Below are positions 16,593-26,084 of a stretch of 64,000 bases of DNA, piece after piece. The DNA is from Brevibacillus_H ginsengisoli (lineage in GTDB: Bacteria > Bacillota > Bacilli > Brevibacillales > Brevibacillaceae). The position numbers and the translations under genes are program-made. Position 1 is the stretch's first letter, and each line of letters opens with the position of its first letter. The stretch covers positions 434,001 to 498,000 of the forward strand of contig NZ_JBNJQR010000002.1 in the NCBI RefSeq assembly GCF_050113715.1, written 5' to 3'. The notes under the pieces are model-generated. The model searched no databases, had not been told where the DNA came from, and saw nothing but the letters and a program-made list of their open reading frames with translations.

Positions 16593-17757
16593 GGCGATTC
16601 TCCCCCGAACTGCGAAAATAACAGCTTTTCAAATGCTTCAGTACACGGGCTTGATCATCTACCCTCAGATTGGAGCCAGATGGAAGACATACACCCTCGC
16701 CAAACAATCGATCTGCGACACTTGTTTCTTCCTCGGGGTCATGCGGATAAAAACCACAGTCGGCAAATAGCGGTTGACGGTGCATCGGCTTCCAAACATG
16801 TCGCGCTTCAATGTTGCCTTCTGCCAGCGCGTGAACCACCTGCTCGGGGGTAACATTGCAGTGACTTTTCTCCAAGGTCATGACACTAAGCCAGCGTGTC
16901 GACATTCCCTCGGCAATTTCTGGCATAAAGGAGATCCCCGGTAGATCGGCCAATTCCTCCACGTAACGGGCAAAAACCTGTCGTCTGGCGCGAATCCGTT
17001 GATCAAGCACCCGTAATTGTCCTCTGCCTACAGCCGCTAACAGATTACTAAGCCTGTAATTATAGCCTATTTCGCTATGCTGATAATACGGTGCGGCATC
17101 TCTGGCTTGGGTTGCCCAGAAGCGGGCCTTTTCCAAGGATTCTAGATCATCTGAAACGAGCATTCCCCCGCCCGATGTCGTGATGATTTTATTGCCGTTA
17201 AAAGAGAAAATGCCAAAACGACCAAACGTGCCGCTTGAGCGTCCGAGATATGTCGCACCCAAAGATTCAGCAGCATCCTCGATGATCGGAACACCATAAG
17301 TATCACAAATTCTGCCGATCTCCTCCATACGCCCGGATTGTCCATAAAGATGAACCACGATCACCGCTTTGGGTAAACAGCCCTTACTGGCGGCCTCTTC
17401 CAATGCCCTTTTGAGTGCCACGGGAGACAGGTTCCAACTGGTTGGCTCCGAATCGAGAAAGACAGGGGTAGCCCCAAGATACAACACTGGATTCACACTG
17501 GCGATAAAGGTGAGTGTCGAGCAAAAAACGATATCACCTGCTCCCACTCCAACCAACCGCAGAGCGAGATGTATCGCTGCTGTTCCAGACGAAACCGCTA
17601 ATGCGCCCTTACAACCAAGGCGTTCGGCCATCTCCTGTTCAAACGCATCTACATGCGGTCCAAGCGGAGCGATCCAGTTGGAACTAAATGCCTCGTCCAC
17701 AAATGCTTGTTCTTCCCCGCTTAAATGGGGCGGAGATAGAAAAATTCGTTGGTTCAT
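16579..17757 (-). CDS. DegT/DnrJ/EryC1/StrS sugar aminotransferase (PglE-like)
   Basis: A 392-residue PLP enzyme: VSSGTAAIHLALRLVGVGAG cofactor region, VIEDAAESLGATY aspartate motif and SFNGNKIITTSGGGM with the Schiff-base lysine (NGNKI). Family members aminate 4-keto sugars using glutamate. With EpsC in the same operon the likely product is UDP-4-amino-4,6-dideoxy-GlcNAc. The 14-base overlap with the PLP-decarboxylase-like gene suggests coupled expression. No PglD-type acetyltransferase follows. Confidence 0.87.
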   Translation of the reverse strand: MNQRIFLSPPHLSGEEQAFVDEAFSSNWIAPLGPHVDAFEQEMAERLGCKGALAVSSGTAAIHLALRLVGVGAGDIVFCSTLTFIASVNPVLYLGATPVFLDSEPTSWNLSPVALKRALEEAASKGCLPKAVIVVHLYGQSGRMEEIGRICDTYGVPIIEDAAESLGATYLGRSSGTFGRFGIFSFNGNKIITTSGGGMLVSDDLESLEKARFWATQARDAAPYYQHSEIGYNYRLSNLLAAVGRGQLRVLDQRIRARRQVFARYVEELADLPGISFMPEIAEGMSTRWLSVMTLEKSHCNVTPEQVVHALAEGNIEARHVWKPMHRQPLFADCGFYPHDPEEETSVADRLFGEGVCLPSGSNLRVDDQARVLKHLKSCYFRSSGENRHVSL

Positions 17758-17802
17758 CTCAACTCATTTCTCCTTTCCCGGCGTTTAGCCCACCTATGGT
17801 TT

Positions 17803-18465
17803 TCACCGTATTTTGGTTTTTTGGTTCATGATGGTGTCGGAGAATTCTTGATGTCCCTCAGTGGCGGTTGATCGAACTGGTGTGCCCGTAAAATCGGCGA
17901 CGAACAAATCTGCTTGTTCTTTTGTCTCCTTGCGGTTAAAAACCTTGGTGAAGGTAAGCCACAAGATTCGCAAATCGATCAGAAAGCTGCGATGATCCAC
18001 ATACCAGACATCAAGCTCAAATTTTTCCTCCCATGTCAGCGCATTGCGTCCATGTATCTGCGCCCATCCGGTTATTCCCGGCTTCACATCATGGCGTCGC
18101 GCTTGCTCAGGGGTATAAAGCGGCAGATACTCCATCATCAATGGGCGTGGTCCTACCAGGCTTAGTTCTCCTTTGATCACATTCAGAAGCTGTGGCAGCT
18201 CATCTAAACTAAATCTTCGCAGGAATCGTCCGAATGGAGTGATTCTTTGCTCATCGGGTAACCAAACTCCTTGCTCGTCCCGTCCATCGGTCATTGTGCG
18301 AAATTTGTAAATGAGAAATGGTTTTCCCTTTAAACCTGGTCGCCATTGGGTAAAGAAAACCGGAGTACCAAGCTTAAAGCGAATCAAGACGATAAGAAGC
18401 AGAATCAGAGGGCACAACAGGATCACGAGTACAAGGGAAATCGTTACATCAAAGAATCGCTTCAT
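17803..18465 (-). CDS. Initiating undecaprenyl-phosphate sugar-1-phosphate transferase (PglC/EpsL-like)
   Basis: A 220-residue enzyme with one N-terminal membrane/re-entrant helix (ISLVLVILLCPLILLLIVLI) and the small bacterial sugar transferase core (FLIYKFRTM, DELPQLLNVIKGELSLVGPR, KPGITGWAQIHGRN). It is the short monotopic form that loads the first sugar phosphate onto undecaprenyl phosphate. Its start overlaps the galU stop by 4 bases. In PglC the substrate is diacetylbacillosamine; here the 4-amino sugar branch is a natural donor. Confidence 0.88.
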   Translation of the reverse strand: MKRFFDVTISLVLVILLCPLILLLIVLIRFKLGTPVFFTQWRPGLKGKPFLIYKFRTMTDGRDEQGVWLPDEQRITPFGRFLRRFSLDELPQLLNVIKGELSLVGPRPLMMEYLPLYTPEQARRHDVKPGITGWAQIHGRNALTWEEKFELDVWYVDHRSFLIDLRILWLTFTKVFNRKETKEQADLFVADFTGTPVRSTATEGHQEFSDTIMNQKTKIR

Positions 18466-19358
18466 GACACTGGACTGGCGGGCTTCGCATGTTCTTCCAA
18501 ACGGTCGGCCAAAAGGGTAAGAACCTTTTCTCGCAGATCTTCCCGAGCCAGGGCAAAATCAATCGTCGCTTCTAAAAAGCCCATTTTATTCCCGACATCA
18601 TATCGCTTTCCGGCAAACTGATAAGCCATAACCGCCTGTTGTCTTGAGAGGATGCGCAAGGCATCGGTTAGTTGAATTTCTCCCCCTGCTCCTGGCTCCA
18701 GTGTCTCAAGGATGGAGAATATTTCTGGCCGAATAATATATCTTCCCATAATGGCCAAGCGTGAAGGCGCTTCACTTTTCTTAGGCTTTTCAATCAAGTC
18801 GCGCACATGATAGATGGACTCCCCAAGCAACTGATCGGTATGAACAATTCCGTATCGCTCCACCTCTTCCTCCGATACTTCCTGGACGCCGATGATGGAG
18901 GAGTTGAAGCGGTTGAATGCCTTGATCATCGAACCTAAGCACGGTTGCTCAGCCACGACGATGTCATCGCCTAACAAGACGGCAAAGGGTTCATTACCAA
19001 TAAACTTACGGGCGCACCAGACCGCATGCCCGAGTCCAAATGCCTCCTTTTGCCGGATATAATGGATTTCTACCAGATTGGTGATCCGTTCAATCTGCTC
19101 CAACTCGGCAAAGCGTTGTTTCGCCGAGAGTGTAGACTCAAGCTCATAGGATTTATCGAAGTGATCCTCGATAGCCCGTTTCCCTCTTCCCGTGACGATA
19201 ATAATATCCTCGATTCCAGAAGAGACAGCTTCTTCAATAATGTATTGAATGGTGGGTTTATCTACGATGGGCAGCATCTCTTTGGGTTGTGCCTTGGTTG
19301 CCGGCAGAAAGCGTGTGCCAAGTCCGGCCGCAGGAATAATCGCCTTACGTACTTTCAT
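18462..19358 (-). CDS. galU: UTP-glucose-1-phosphate uridylyltransferase
   Basis: A 298-residue enzyme with the nucleotidyltransferase signature KAIIPAAGLGTRFLPATKAQ, the KPTIQYIIEEAVSSGIEDI region and DVGNKMGFLEATIDFAL at the end, all typical of bacterial GalU/GtaB. It makes UDP-glucose, the substrate of the UDP-glucose dehydrogenase encoded in the same operon. It overlaps both neighbours by 4 bases. Confidence 0.93.
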   Translation of the reverse strand: MKVRKAIIPAAGLGTRFLPATKAQPKEMLPIVDKPTIQYIIEEAVSSGIEDIIIVTGRGKRAIEDHFDKSYELESTLSAKQRFAELEQIERITNLVEIHYIRQKEAFGLGHAVWCARKFIGNEPFAVLLGDDIVVAEQPCLGSMIKAFNRFNSSIIGVQEVSEEEVERYGIVHTDQLLGESIYHVRDLIEKPKKSEAPSRLAIMGRYIIRPEIFSILETLEPGAGGEIQLTDALRILSRQQAVMAYQFAGKRYDVGNKMGFLEATIDFALAREDLREKVLTLLADRLEEHAKPASPVS

Positions 19359-20632
19359 TTTGCATAGACCCTCCCTTCCTCATGAATGGGCCGGGTGTGC
19401 CCAATAGCGCCAAGCAACACGTTTTCCATCTGCCTGGCCAATTTACCCCTCTCATACTGTTCTTCCGCCAGCTTGCGCGCGCGCAGTCCCATCTGTTGCA
19501 ACTTCGATTGTTCATGGATCAAACTTTGTAATAATTGGGCAAGTTCTGTCGGTTCTTGAGGGTCAACATAAAACCCGATCCCATGAGTCTCGACGATCTC
19601 TTTGGTCCAACCGTTGGAATTGACGATGATCGGCTTAGCTGCGGCTAACGAGTCGAAAAATTTGTTAGGAGAGTTGGTTGCGAGTATCGGCAACGGTAAA
19701 AAGGAGGTAATCGTTATATCGCTAGAAGCCAAAAAGTAAGGCATCTCTTTTCGTGGGATTGGTCCGGTAAAAAATACGTTTGTTACTCCATGTGCGCGAA
19801 TCATTTTCTCCAGCTCAGGCCGCATTTTTCCTTCTCCCGCTAAAAGAAAGACGACTCGCTCCTCTCCCTGTTGATGCAATTGAATCGCGGCCTCGATAAC
19901 AGCTGTCAAGCCGTTTGCTGGACCGAGTGCGCCACCATGTAATAGAACAAGCTTCCCCGCTAGTCCATACTTTTCTTGAAGTTGTTCCAAACGTTCGGCT
20001 GAAAGAGTTTGCTCATCGAACAGGTCAAGATCCGCACAATTGGGAATCATCGTAATCTTGTTCTCAGGAATCCCTGTGGCACGTATGCCCTCGGCCATCC
20101 CGGGCGAGAGCGCAACGAGATGTGTCGCTTCCAGATAGGTCTTTTTCTCCAACAAGCGTAGCAGACGGATCAGAAAGGGATGACGAATCGCCCCAATCTG
20201 GATTGGCGCTTCTGGCCAAAGATCACGGATCTCGAAGACAAAGGGAATGCGTCTCAACTTTTTGACAATCAGAGCGGGTATGGCAACGGTTAGTGGCGTG
20301 GATGTTGCGAGGATCAGATCAACTCGTTTACCAAATAGAGCCAACCAGGTGGCAAAGAAGATAAAGAGGAAAAAAGCAAGCACGCGACGGACGAAGCCCA
20401 TGTAATTAGAGTAAGCGACCTTCACAGCCACAATACGAATTCCATCTAAGTGCGCCTTCCGAAAGAGTAATCCTTCGCTCTCCCCTTCGATTTTTGGCAA
20501 ATAGGCATCTCCGGTAATAATCGTGACTTCATGACCGCTACGTACCAGATGTTTGGCAAACTCATAGGAGCGTGTACCCAATGTACCTTCTCGTGTCGTA
20601 AAGTATTGATGGATATACAGAATTTTCATCAT
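19355..20632 (-). CDS. Glycosyltransferase family 4 (WbuB-like)
   Basis: A 425-residue GT-B enzyme: N-terminal KILYIHQYFTTREGTLGTRS, an acceptor-side hydrophobic stretch near 85-105 and a C-terminal donor domain with GALGPANGLTAVIEAA and the NSPNKFFDSLAAAKPIIV motif. The opening resembles GT4 enzymes that add amino sugars or fucosamine in capsule clusters. Donor and acceptor are unknown. Confidence 0.82.
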   Translation of the reverse strand: MMKILYIHQYFTTREGTLGTRSYEFAKHLVRSGHEVTIITGDAYLPKIEGESEGLLFRKAHLDGIRIVAVKVAYSNYMGFVRRVLAFFLFIFFATWLALFGKRVDLILATSTPLTVAIPALIVKKLRRIPFVFEIRDLWPEAPIQIGAIRHPFLIRLLRLLEKKTYLEATHLVALSPGMAEGIRATGIPENKITMIPNCADLDLFDEQTLSAERLEQLQEKYGLAGKLVLLHGGALGPANGLTAVIEAAIQLHQQGEERVVFLLAGEGKMRPELEKMIRAHGVTNVFFTGPIPRKEMPYFLASSDITITSFLPLPILATNSPNKFFDSLAAAKPIIVNSNGWTKEIVETHGIGFYVDPQEPTELAQLLQSLIHEQSKLQQMGLRARKLAEEQYERGKLARQMENVLLGAIGHTRPIHEEGRVYAK

Positions 20633-20722
20633 TCAACTCCCCTTACCCACCTCTACCTCTATCAAGGAATTCGCTACTGGTACTTTATTCTCAAACGGGA
20701 GTATTCAGAACTAGCTACTTTT

Positions 20723-22597
20723 TCACGAATAAAATTGGCGCAGCCAAACCTCCAAAGCGAGCGGCGCAAATATATCCTTGAACCAAATCGTTCCCTTCCC
20801 TACTGGTTGTGCGCAATATTGATCATATTTTCTTTGCAGCTGTCCTCGATCGATCAGATGATGTTGAAAAATCAAACTTTCCTTCTCGAAGTAGCGAAGC
20901 ACCTCAGAGCGCAGCTCCCCTTTCAACCACTCGCTCTGTGGATTGACGAAGCCTTGCTTATCCTTGCGCCATACAATCTGGGCGGGAAGCAACGGCTGCA
21001 TCGCTTGCCGAAAGATATACTTGGTCCAGCCGTTTTTCAGCTTATAAGAAGGAGAGAGCGGAAGAAGCTTTTCTACCAGACGATAATCAAGAAACGGCAG
21101 TCGAACCTCGCGCGAGAAAGCCATAGACATTCGATCCTCGTAATGTGTCAAGACAGGAACAGAATAACGGGTAATATCCAACTGTTGTCGCTCAAGCAGA
21201 CTCATTCCAGACGAAAGACCGACATTCATCGGCTGATACGAGTGCAACGCTTCTCCGCTGATATCGTGCTCTTTTGCTCGTAAAAAGGCGGGAAGGTACC
21301 GTTTCGCCTCCGAGTAGTTGAATTGATGCAAAACTGTTCCTTGTTTCCAAAATGCGTAGAGCAGATGATGAGCCTCTTTGTACATCCGTTTGCGCCATAG
21401 CTCCTGCAGATAGAAGCCTAGATATTTGCGGTAGCCGCAGAGAAGTTCATCTGCCCCTTGGCCGCTCAATATCACAGTGATTCCCAGATGTTTCGCCTGT
21501 TCCATCAAGAGATAGTGCGCGACTGTGGAGAAACTGCCAATCGGCTCGTCATTATGCCAAGTGACCTGGTGCAGGTAATCGAAGGCTTGTGCCGCGTTAA
21601 AATCAAGGACAACCTTCTGTACAGGGCGGTTCAAGAAGCTGCTCATCTGATCAATAAACGGGCTTTCATCAAACCTCGGATCTGGACTGACCGCGGAAAG
21701 CATGTGTAAGTGATCCTGTTGGCTTATCACTTGGTTCATAACAGTAGCGATTGCGGATGAATCTACCCCTCCAGAGAGTAGAACGCCAACGGGAACATCG
21801 CTGCGAAGCCGCAAACGGACCGAATCGATAAACAGCTCACGTAATTGTGAAGAAAGTTCCTGTTCATCATATGGCTCATCCAATACGTTCGGACTTGGAA
21901 ACTGCCAATAGGACTTTTGCTTTGGCTGTAAAAGAGTATCGCAAGCAAGATCAAAGCGAAGATAATGGCTGGGAGCAACTTTATGAATCTCATGAAAAAA
22001 TGTATCGTCCGAAGCGCCGAGCAGCGTTTGATGGATATAAGCACCCACAGCCGCATGATTGAGCGAAAAATGCTGATCGGTTAGCTCCCGTATCGTCTTG
22101 ATTTCGGACGCAAACAAAAGCTGCCCCTTGTCGTAGGCATAATAGAGCGGCTTCACCCCAAAACGATCACGGCTTAGATAAAGCTGCTGATGAACTTGAT
22201 CGAGCCAAGCGAATGCCCACATTCCATTTAGTCGGGGTAGTGTATCATCTATCCCCCAATGATGAAGCGCGCAGAGAATCACTTCGGTATCACTATCGCC
22301 GTGAAATCGATAACCTTTGGAAACCAGCTCGTCGCGGATTTCTCGGTAGTTATACACCTCTCCGTTGTAGATAAGGACGCCTTTTTCTCCCTGTGCGATC
22401 ATCGGTTGAGCACCTGACTCACTAAGATCAAGAATGGCCAGACGTTGATGACCAAGACCGATCTGCCAAGCTCCCACCTGATACTGCCCGATTCCCTGTC
22501 CATCGGGTCCACGATGCGCTTGAATCTTTTGAGCTCGGTATAATAACGGGTAAAGAGAATTCTCATGATGGCTGACGATACCTGCGATACCACACAT
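20723..22597 (-). CDS. Asparagine synthase-like glutamine amidotransferase (AsnB family)
   Basis: A 624-residue protein starting MCGIAGI, so the N-terminal glutaminase cysteine is kept (Ntn family). It has GEVYNYREIRDELVSKGY and the synthase PP-loop VLLSGGVDSSAIA near 255, followed by SGQGADELLCGYRKY. In surface-polysaccharide clusters such proteins (WbpS/WbtH type) are thought to amidate uronic acids rather than make asparagine. The UDP-galacturonate route in this operon supports that reading. There are 90 bases between it and the downstream glycosyltransferase, otherwise the operon is tight. Confidence 0.87.
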   Translation of the reverse strand: MCGIAGIVSHHENSLYPLLYRAQKIQAHRGPDGQGIGQYQVGAWQIGLGHQRLAILDLSESGAQPMIAQGEKGVLIYNGEVYNYREIRDELVSKGYRFHGDSDTEVILCALHHWGIDDTLPRLNGMWAFAWLDQVHQQLYLSRDRFGVKPLYYAYDKGQLLFASEIKTIRELTDQHFSLNHAAVGAYIHQTLLGASDDTFFHEIHKVAPSHYLRFDLACDTLLQPKQKSYWQFPSPNVLDEPYDEQELSSQLRELFIDSVRLRLRSDVPVGVLLSGGVDSSAIATVMNQVISQQDHLHMLSAVSPDPRFDESPFIDQMSSFLNRPVQKVVLDFNAAQAFDYLHQVTWHNDEPIGSFSTVAHYLLMEQAKHLGITVILSGQGADELLCGYRKYLGFYLQELWRKRMYKEAHHLLYAFWKQGTVLHQFNYSEAKRYLPAFLRAKEHDISGEALHSYQPMNVGLSSGMSLLERQQLDITRYSVPVLTHYEDRMSMAFSREVRLPFLDYRLVEKLLPLSPSYKLKNGWTKYIFRQAMQPLLPAQIVWRKDKQGFVNPQSEWLKGELRSEVLRYFEKESLIFQHHLIDRGQLQRKYDQYCAQPVGKGTIWFKDIFAPLALEVWLRQFYS

Positions 22598-22601
22598 CCG
22601 T

Positions 22602-23726
22602 TTATCCCTCCTTCACGTTTTGAACGGACATAGGCTGAGACTTTGTCTCATTTTGTACAAGTGGTAGCAGAATCTCCCCGATAATCCGTCCCTCCTGATA
22701 ATTCAAGGCGGTCTCATGCGCTTTTTCGCACATCGCTTGATGCCTGTAGGGGTTTACTTGTAAATATCTCAAATAGTTTGCAATCTCTAAAGGTGACTTT
22801 ATCTCGACCAGAAAACCGTTTATCTCATGCTGAACTAACTCGGGTATCATCCGCCATTTCGTGGAAATTACCGGAATGGACGAAAAAAATGCTTCCAGGA
22901 TCGCGGCCGGGTATCCTTCTCCCGGATGATAGGAAGGCAACAGGAGAACATCGTACGGTGCCAATGTTGTTAAAATCTCGGTTCTCTCAATCACACCGCC
23001 ATAATGCGCCTGCGGATGTTGTGCCAGCAATCGAAAAAACTCCTCCCGCTCCTCCGCAAAGATCGGTCCGTAAAACGTGCACTCCCAGTCAGGAGCATGC
23101 TGCAGTGCATTAAAAATATCAAAGATTCCCTTCTCCGCGCGTATTTGTCCGACAAAGACGGCATGTGGTTGATGATTGAATGATCTTGAGGCAGGAGGAA
23201 GCGGTTCAAACGGCAAGAAATTAGGAAAGTGAACGACTTGTTCACTTCGTAACCCCACTTGTTCTATGAAAAAGCGGCAAAGCTGTCGAGTTTGTGGCAG
23301 CACATAATCGCAGTTTGCAAAGACACGTTTATTGAGAAGTTTCCACCAGCCAGGCAAACGGTTCATTTCCTCGTCAAAATCTCCACCGAAAATCTTTACA
23401 ATCACCTTTTTTCCAGAAAAGTGGTAGAGCAGGATGAATAGGATCCCAATCGTATAGGCAAAACGGTTATTAGCCCAAAGCAATATCCCGTCCACTCTTT
23501 TCTTGGCTCTCCATGCGGCTAAAAAAAAACGGACCGCATTTTTAAGATCACTGCGATCCAAGCTCCGTACCAACTTGCTTTCCTGATCCTTACGGGACGT
23601 ATCAAGAACTTCCAGGGTAATGCCAGCTTGTTGCCAATACCTGCTCTCCACCATCCTCGAAAACGATACGGTGTCACCCCCAATTGGCGGTGGCAACGGT
23701 CCCACTGCTAGATATGTGCCGCTCAT
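22602..23726 (-). CDS. Glycosyltransferase family 4
   Basis: A 374-residue GT-B enzyme opening with GPLPPPIGGDTVSF, a typical nucleotide-sugar glycosyltransferase N-terminus. The donor domain shows HAVFVGQIRAEKGIFDIFNA and SYHPGEGYPAAILEAFFSSI, the EX7E-like motif. Its start overlaps the previous gene by 4 bases. Specificity unknown. Confidence 0.83.
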   Translation of the reverse strand: MSGTYLAVGPLPPPIGGDTVSFSRMVESRYWQQAGITLEVLDTSRKDQESKLVRSLDRSDLKNAVRFFLAAWRAKKRVDGILLWANNRFAYTIGILFILLYHFSGKKVIVKIFGGDFDEEMNRLPGWWKLLNKRVFANCDYVLPQTRQLCRFFIEQVGLRSEQVVHFPNFLPFEPLPPASRSFNHQPHAVFVGQIRAEKGIFDIFNALQHAPDWECTFYGPIFAEEREEFFRLLAQHPQAHYGGVIERTEILTTLAPYDVLLLPSYHPGEGYPAAILEAFFSSIPVISTKWRMIPELVQHEINGFLVEIKSPLEIANYLRYLQVNPYRHQAMCEKAHETALNYQEGRIIGEILLPLVQNETKSQPMSVQNVKEG

Positions 23727-24868
23727 GTAAGTTTCCTCCTCCCTTTCGTCAGTACTTGATGAAAGGTTTCCTCATACTCTTGTGTAATTCTTCCAGCGTC
23801 ATAGCAACTTGCTCTTTCTTCCCCCGCGGCGAATTTTATTTCGCCATTCAGCATGCGGCACATACCTTCGGCTAATGCGGGAACGTTCTGTGATTCAACC
23901 AGATACCCATAGCGATTATCCTGCAATATTTCCCTCGGTCCGCTGGGACAATCTGTTGCTACGACCGGACATCCACATGCCAATGCTTCCAGTACGATAT
24001 TCGGGAATCCTTCCCAGCGAGAGGAGAGCACGAATAGATCGGCGTGAAGCATATATCGATGAGGATTCTCTTGAAATCCGGCAAACGTGACATGTTGTGC
24101 AAGATCAAGCGACACTGCGAGAGACTCTAGTTCATTTCGGAGTGGCCCCTCTCCGAGAATCGTTAATTGAACGTCCTGCCGATGGTTTATTACCTGACGT
24201 AATGCGTGCAGGAGCAGGTCAAATCCTTTTTGATAGGTTAGGCGGCCCGCTGCAACGATTTGTTTTCCGCCTGGTCTACTCCAGGTACATGGAAGCATCA
24301 AGGCTTGTCTAGTCACAGCACCCAGATCAAGAGGGTTGTAAATTTGTTTGACCTGCTGTTCGGCCAAAGCCGGTAAAAAGTTTAGGAGATCATCATACAT
24401 GCCCACAGACTGTGTAATGATCATATCTGCTTTGGGGTAAAGCAACTGGTAGAGCGTCTTAAACAACCAGCGCTTCAATGGCGGTAGAGCGGCTAGTGCG
24501 CTCCTTGCCGTATTCGCTTCTCGAATAATCAGTTTGGTCCCTTTGCGATAAAATCTTCTTGCCGCTAGTACCGCAAAATTCATGTAATCCATCGTGGAGA
24601 AAATGACATCTGGGTTGATACGGTTTATCTCGCGGATCATTTTGAGCCAGGCATGCCGAACCCTTTTCACGTGCAGATGATTTACATGAATATCTGTTGG
24701 AATATCCTTTACATATGGCCCCTTCAAATCGAGGGCAAGCAGAATTGGTTCGATCCGACTGCGATCAAAATGGCGTAACAAAGTAACGACCACTCGCTCC
24801 GCCCCTCCACCCGACAAATTCGGTACAATGCACATCACCTTGATCAGTGGCAAGTTCATCTCTTTCAC
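23723..24868 (-). CDS. Glycosyltransferase family 4
   Basis: A 381-residue GT4 enzyme: N-terminal GGAERVVVTLLRHFD, donor domain VAAGRLTYQKGFDLLLHAL and SSRWEGFPNIVLEALACGCP, the canonical EX7E motif. GGAERV openings are common in N-acetylgalactosaminyl- or galactosaminuronyl-type transferases, but the donor is not determinable. It overlaps neighbours by 4 bases at both ends. Confidence 0.88.
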   Translation of the reverse strand: MKEMNLPLIKVMCIVPNLSGGGAERVVVTLLRHFDRSRIEPILLALDLKGPYVKDIPTDIHVNHLHVKRVRHAWLKMIREINRINPDVIFSTMDYMNFAVLAARRFYRKGTKLIIREANTARSALAALPPLKRWLFKTLYQLLYPKADMIITQSVGMYDDLLNFLPALAEQQVKQIYNPLDLGAVTRQALMLPCTWSRPGGKQIVAAGRLTYQKGFDLLLHALRQVINHRQDVQLTILGEGPLRNELESLAVSLDLAQHVTFAGFQENPHRYMLHADLFVLSSRWEGFPNIVLEALACGCPVVATDCPSGPREILQDNRYGYLVESQNVPALAEGMCRMLNGEIKFAAGEERASCYDAGRITQEYEETFHQVLTKGRRKLT

Positions 24869-26073
24869 CCCCCTTGCGCATAAGCTTCTTCAGATCGTTC
24901 GTTTCTGATCCCTGCCTGTTTCACTAATAGAAAAAAAGCAATGGCGGTCATCAACCAGGCACTTTTCTCCATATAGCTGACGAGCGCTACATCCCAAAGC
25001 AAGGAATTCACAATCATTAAAAAAATCAGTAAATAGCGACTGTCACGAAAAAGCCTTATTACACAGAGCAGAAAGAGCAGCAGCTTAGTTAGATAAAACA
25101 GTAACGTTCCGAATAATCCGAAGTCTGCTAGCATTTCCGCGTAGTTATTATGCGAATACGTCCCGTATGTGCCAACGACACGAAACTGATCGATTCCAAC
25201 GCCAAAATAAGGATGCTCCACCCAGACCGCTAACGCCTCTTCTATCATTGCCAACCTTGTCGTTCCGCTCGTATTCTCTCCAGCTAGTAAATGGATAAAC
25301 CGTTTGGTCACGGTCAACTCCTGGATCTGCTCCCAAAGCACACTGCCAATCACCAAGGGAAGAATAAAAAGTAGAAGATACACGGCAATCAATAACGCTT
25401 TGCGAACATTGGAGCTGGCTGACCAAAGTTGAAGTCTAACCGCTAAATAAATGAGAAATAATCCCCAGAACAACAGCATTTTAATGCTTCCGGAAAAAAT
25501 GGTGGCAAAAAAGATAAAAAACAAAGCGACGAGAGCAAAAAGCTGTTTTTTTTCCTCCGCCGCCAACAACACAAAGGCTGCGGTAGTCAAATGAATCGCC
25601 AACGTGTTGGGATTGCCCAGCATACCAGCCAAACGCATGTTTTCTCCTGCGGTAGCAAGCTCGGGGAGAGCACTCAACATGATGATGATCCCGCTGATCA
25701 AACAACCGACAACAACGGACTTCCAACTGCCCCCATTAAGCAATGCCACCCAGAGAAACAATCCCCCCAATGCTGCCGAGTATAAGCTAAACATCGACAC
25801 CATTGCTGAGTCAGGAGCGGGTGACCACCAGACTGAGATCAGTGCGTAGAATAAAAATAGGAAGGGCCAGACCATCCATCGTGAAACCACTAATTGTCCT
25901 AGGCTAAGATAGTGAAACAGCAAAACAACTCCCATCATGGCGGCAACCACTAGAGAACCTCTGGAGAGAATCGGAATGTCAGGAAAAAGCAGAACACTGC
26001 AGACATAGAGGAATAACAGAAGGGAAAGTAGCTTATTGGATGTGGGCTTCTGTCTCGTGATTGCGGTACTCAC
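24865..26073 (-). CDS. O-antigen polymerase/ligase-family membrane protein (Wzy_C)
   Basis: A 402-residue polytopic protein with about ten helices and the Wzy_C signature YFGVGIDQFRVVGTYGTYSH followed by NNYAEMLADFGLFG, the large periplasmic-loop motif of Wzy polymerases and WaaL ligases. In a Gram-positive exopolysaccharide operon with a Wzx flippase and Wzz-like protein it is most likely the polymerase that joins repeat units outside the membrane. Confidence 0.82.
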   Translation of the reverse strand: MSTAITRQKPTSNKLLSLLLFLYVCSVLLFPDIPILSRGSLVVAAMMGVVLLFHYLSLGQLVVSRWMVWPFLFLFYALISVWWSPAPDSAMVSMFSLYSAALGGLFLWVALLNGGSWKSVVVGCLISGIIIMLSALPELATAGENMRLAGMLGNPNTLAIHLTTAAFVLLAAEEKKQLFALVALFFIFFATIFSGSIKMLLFWGLFLIYLAVRLQLWSASSNVRKALLIAVYLLLFILPLVIGSVLWEQIQELTVTKRFIHLLAGENTSGTTRLAMIEEALAVWVEHPYFGVGIDQFRVVGTYGTYSHNNYAEMLADFGLFGTLLFYLTKLLLFLLCVIRLFRDSRYLLIFLMIVNSLLWDVALVSYMEKSAWLMTAIAFFLLVKQAGIRNERSEEAYAQGG

Positions 26074-26084
26074 CTGATCACCCC

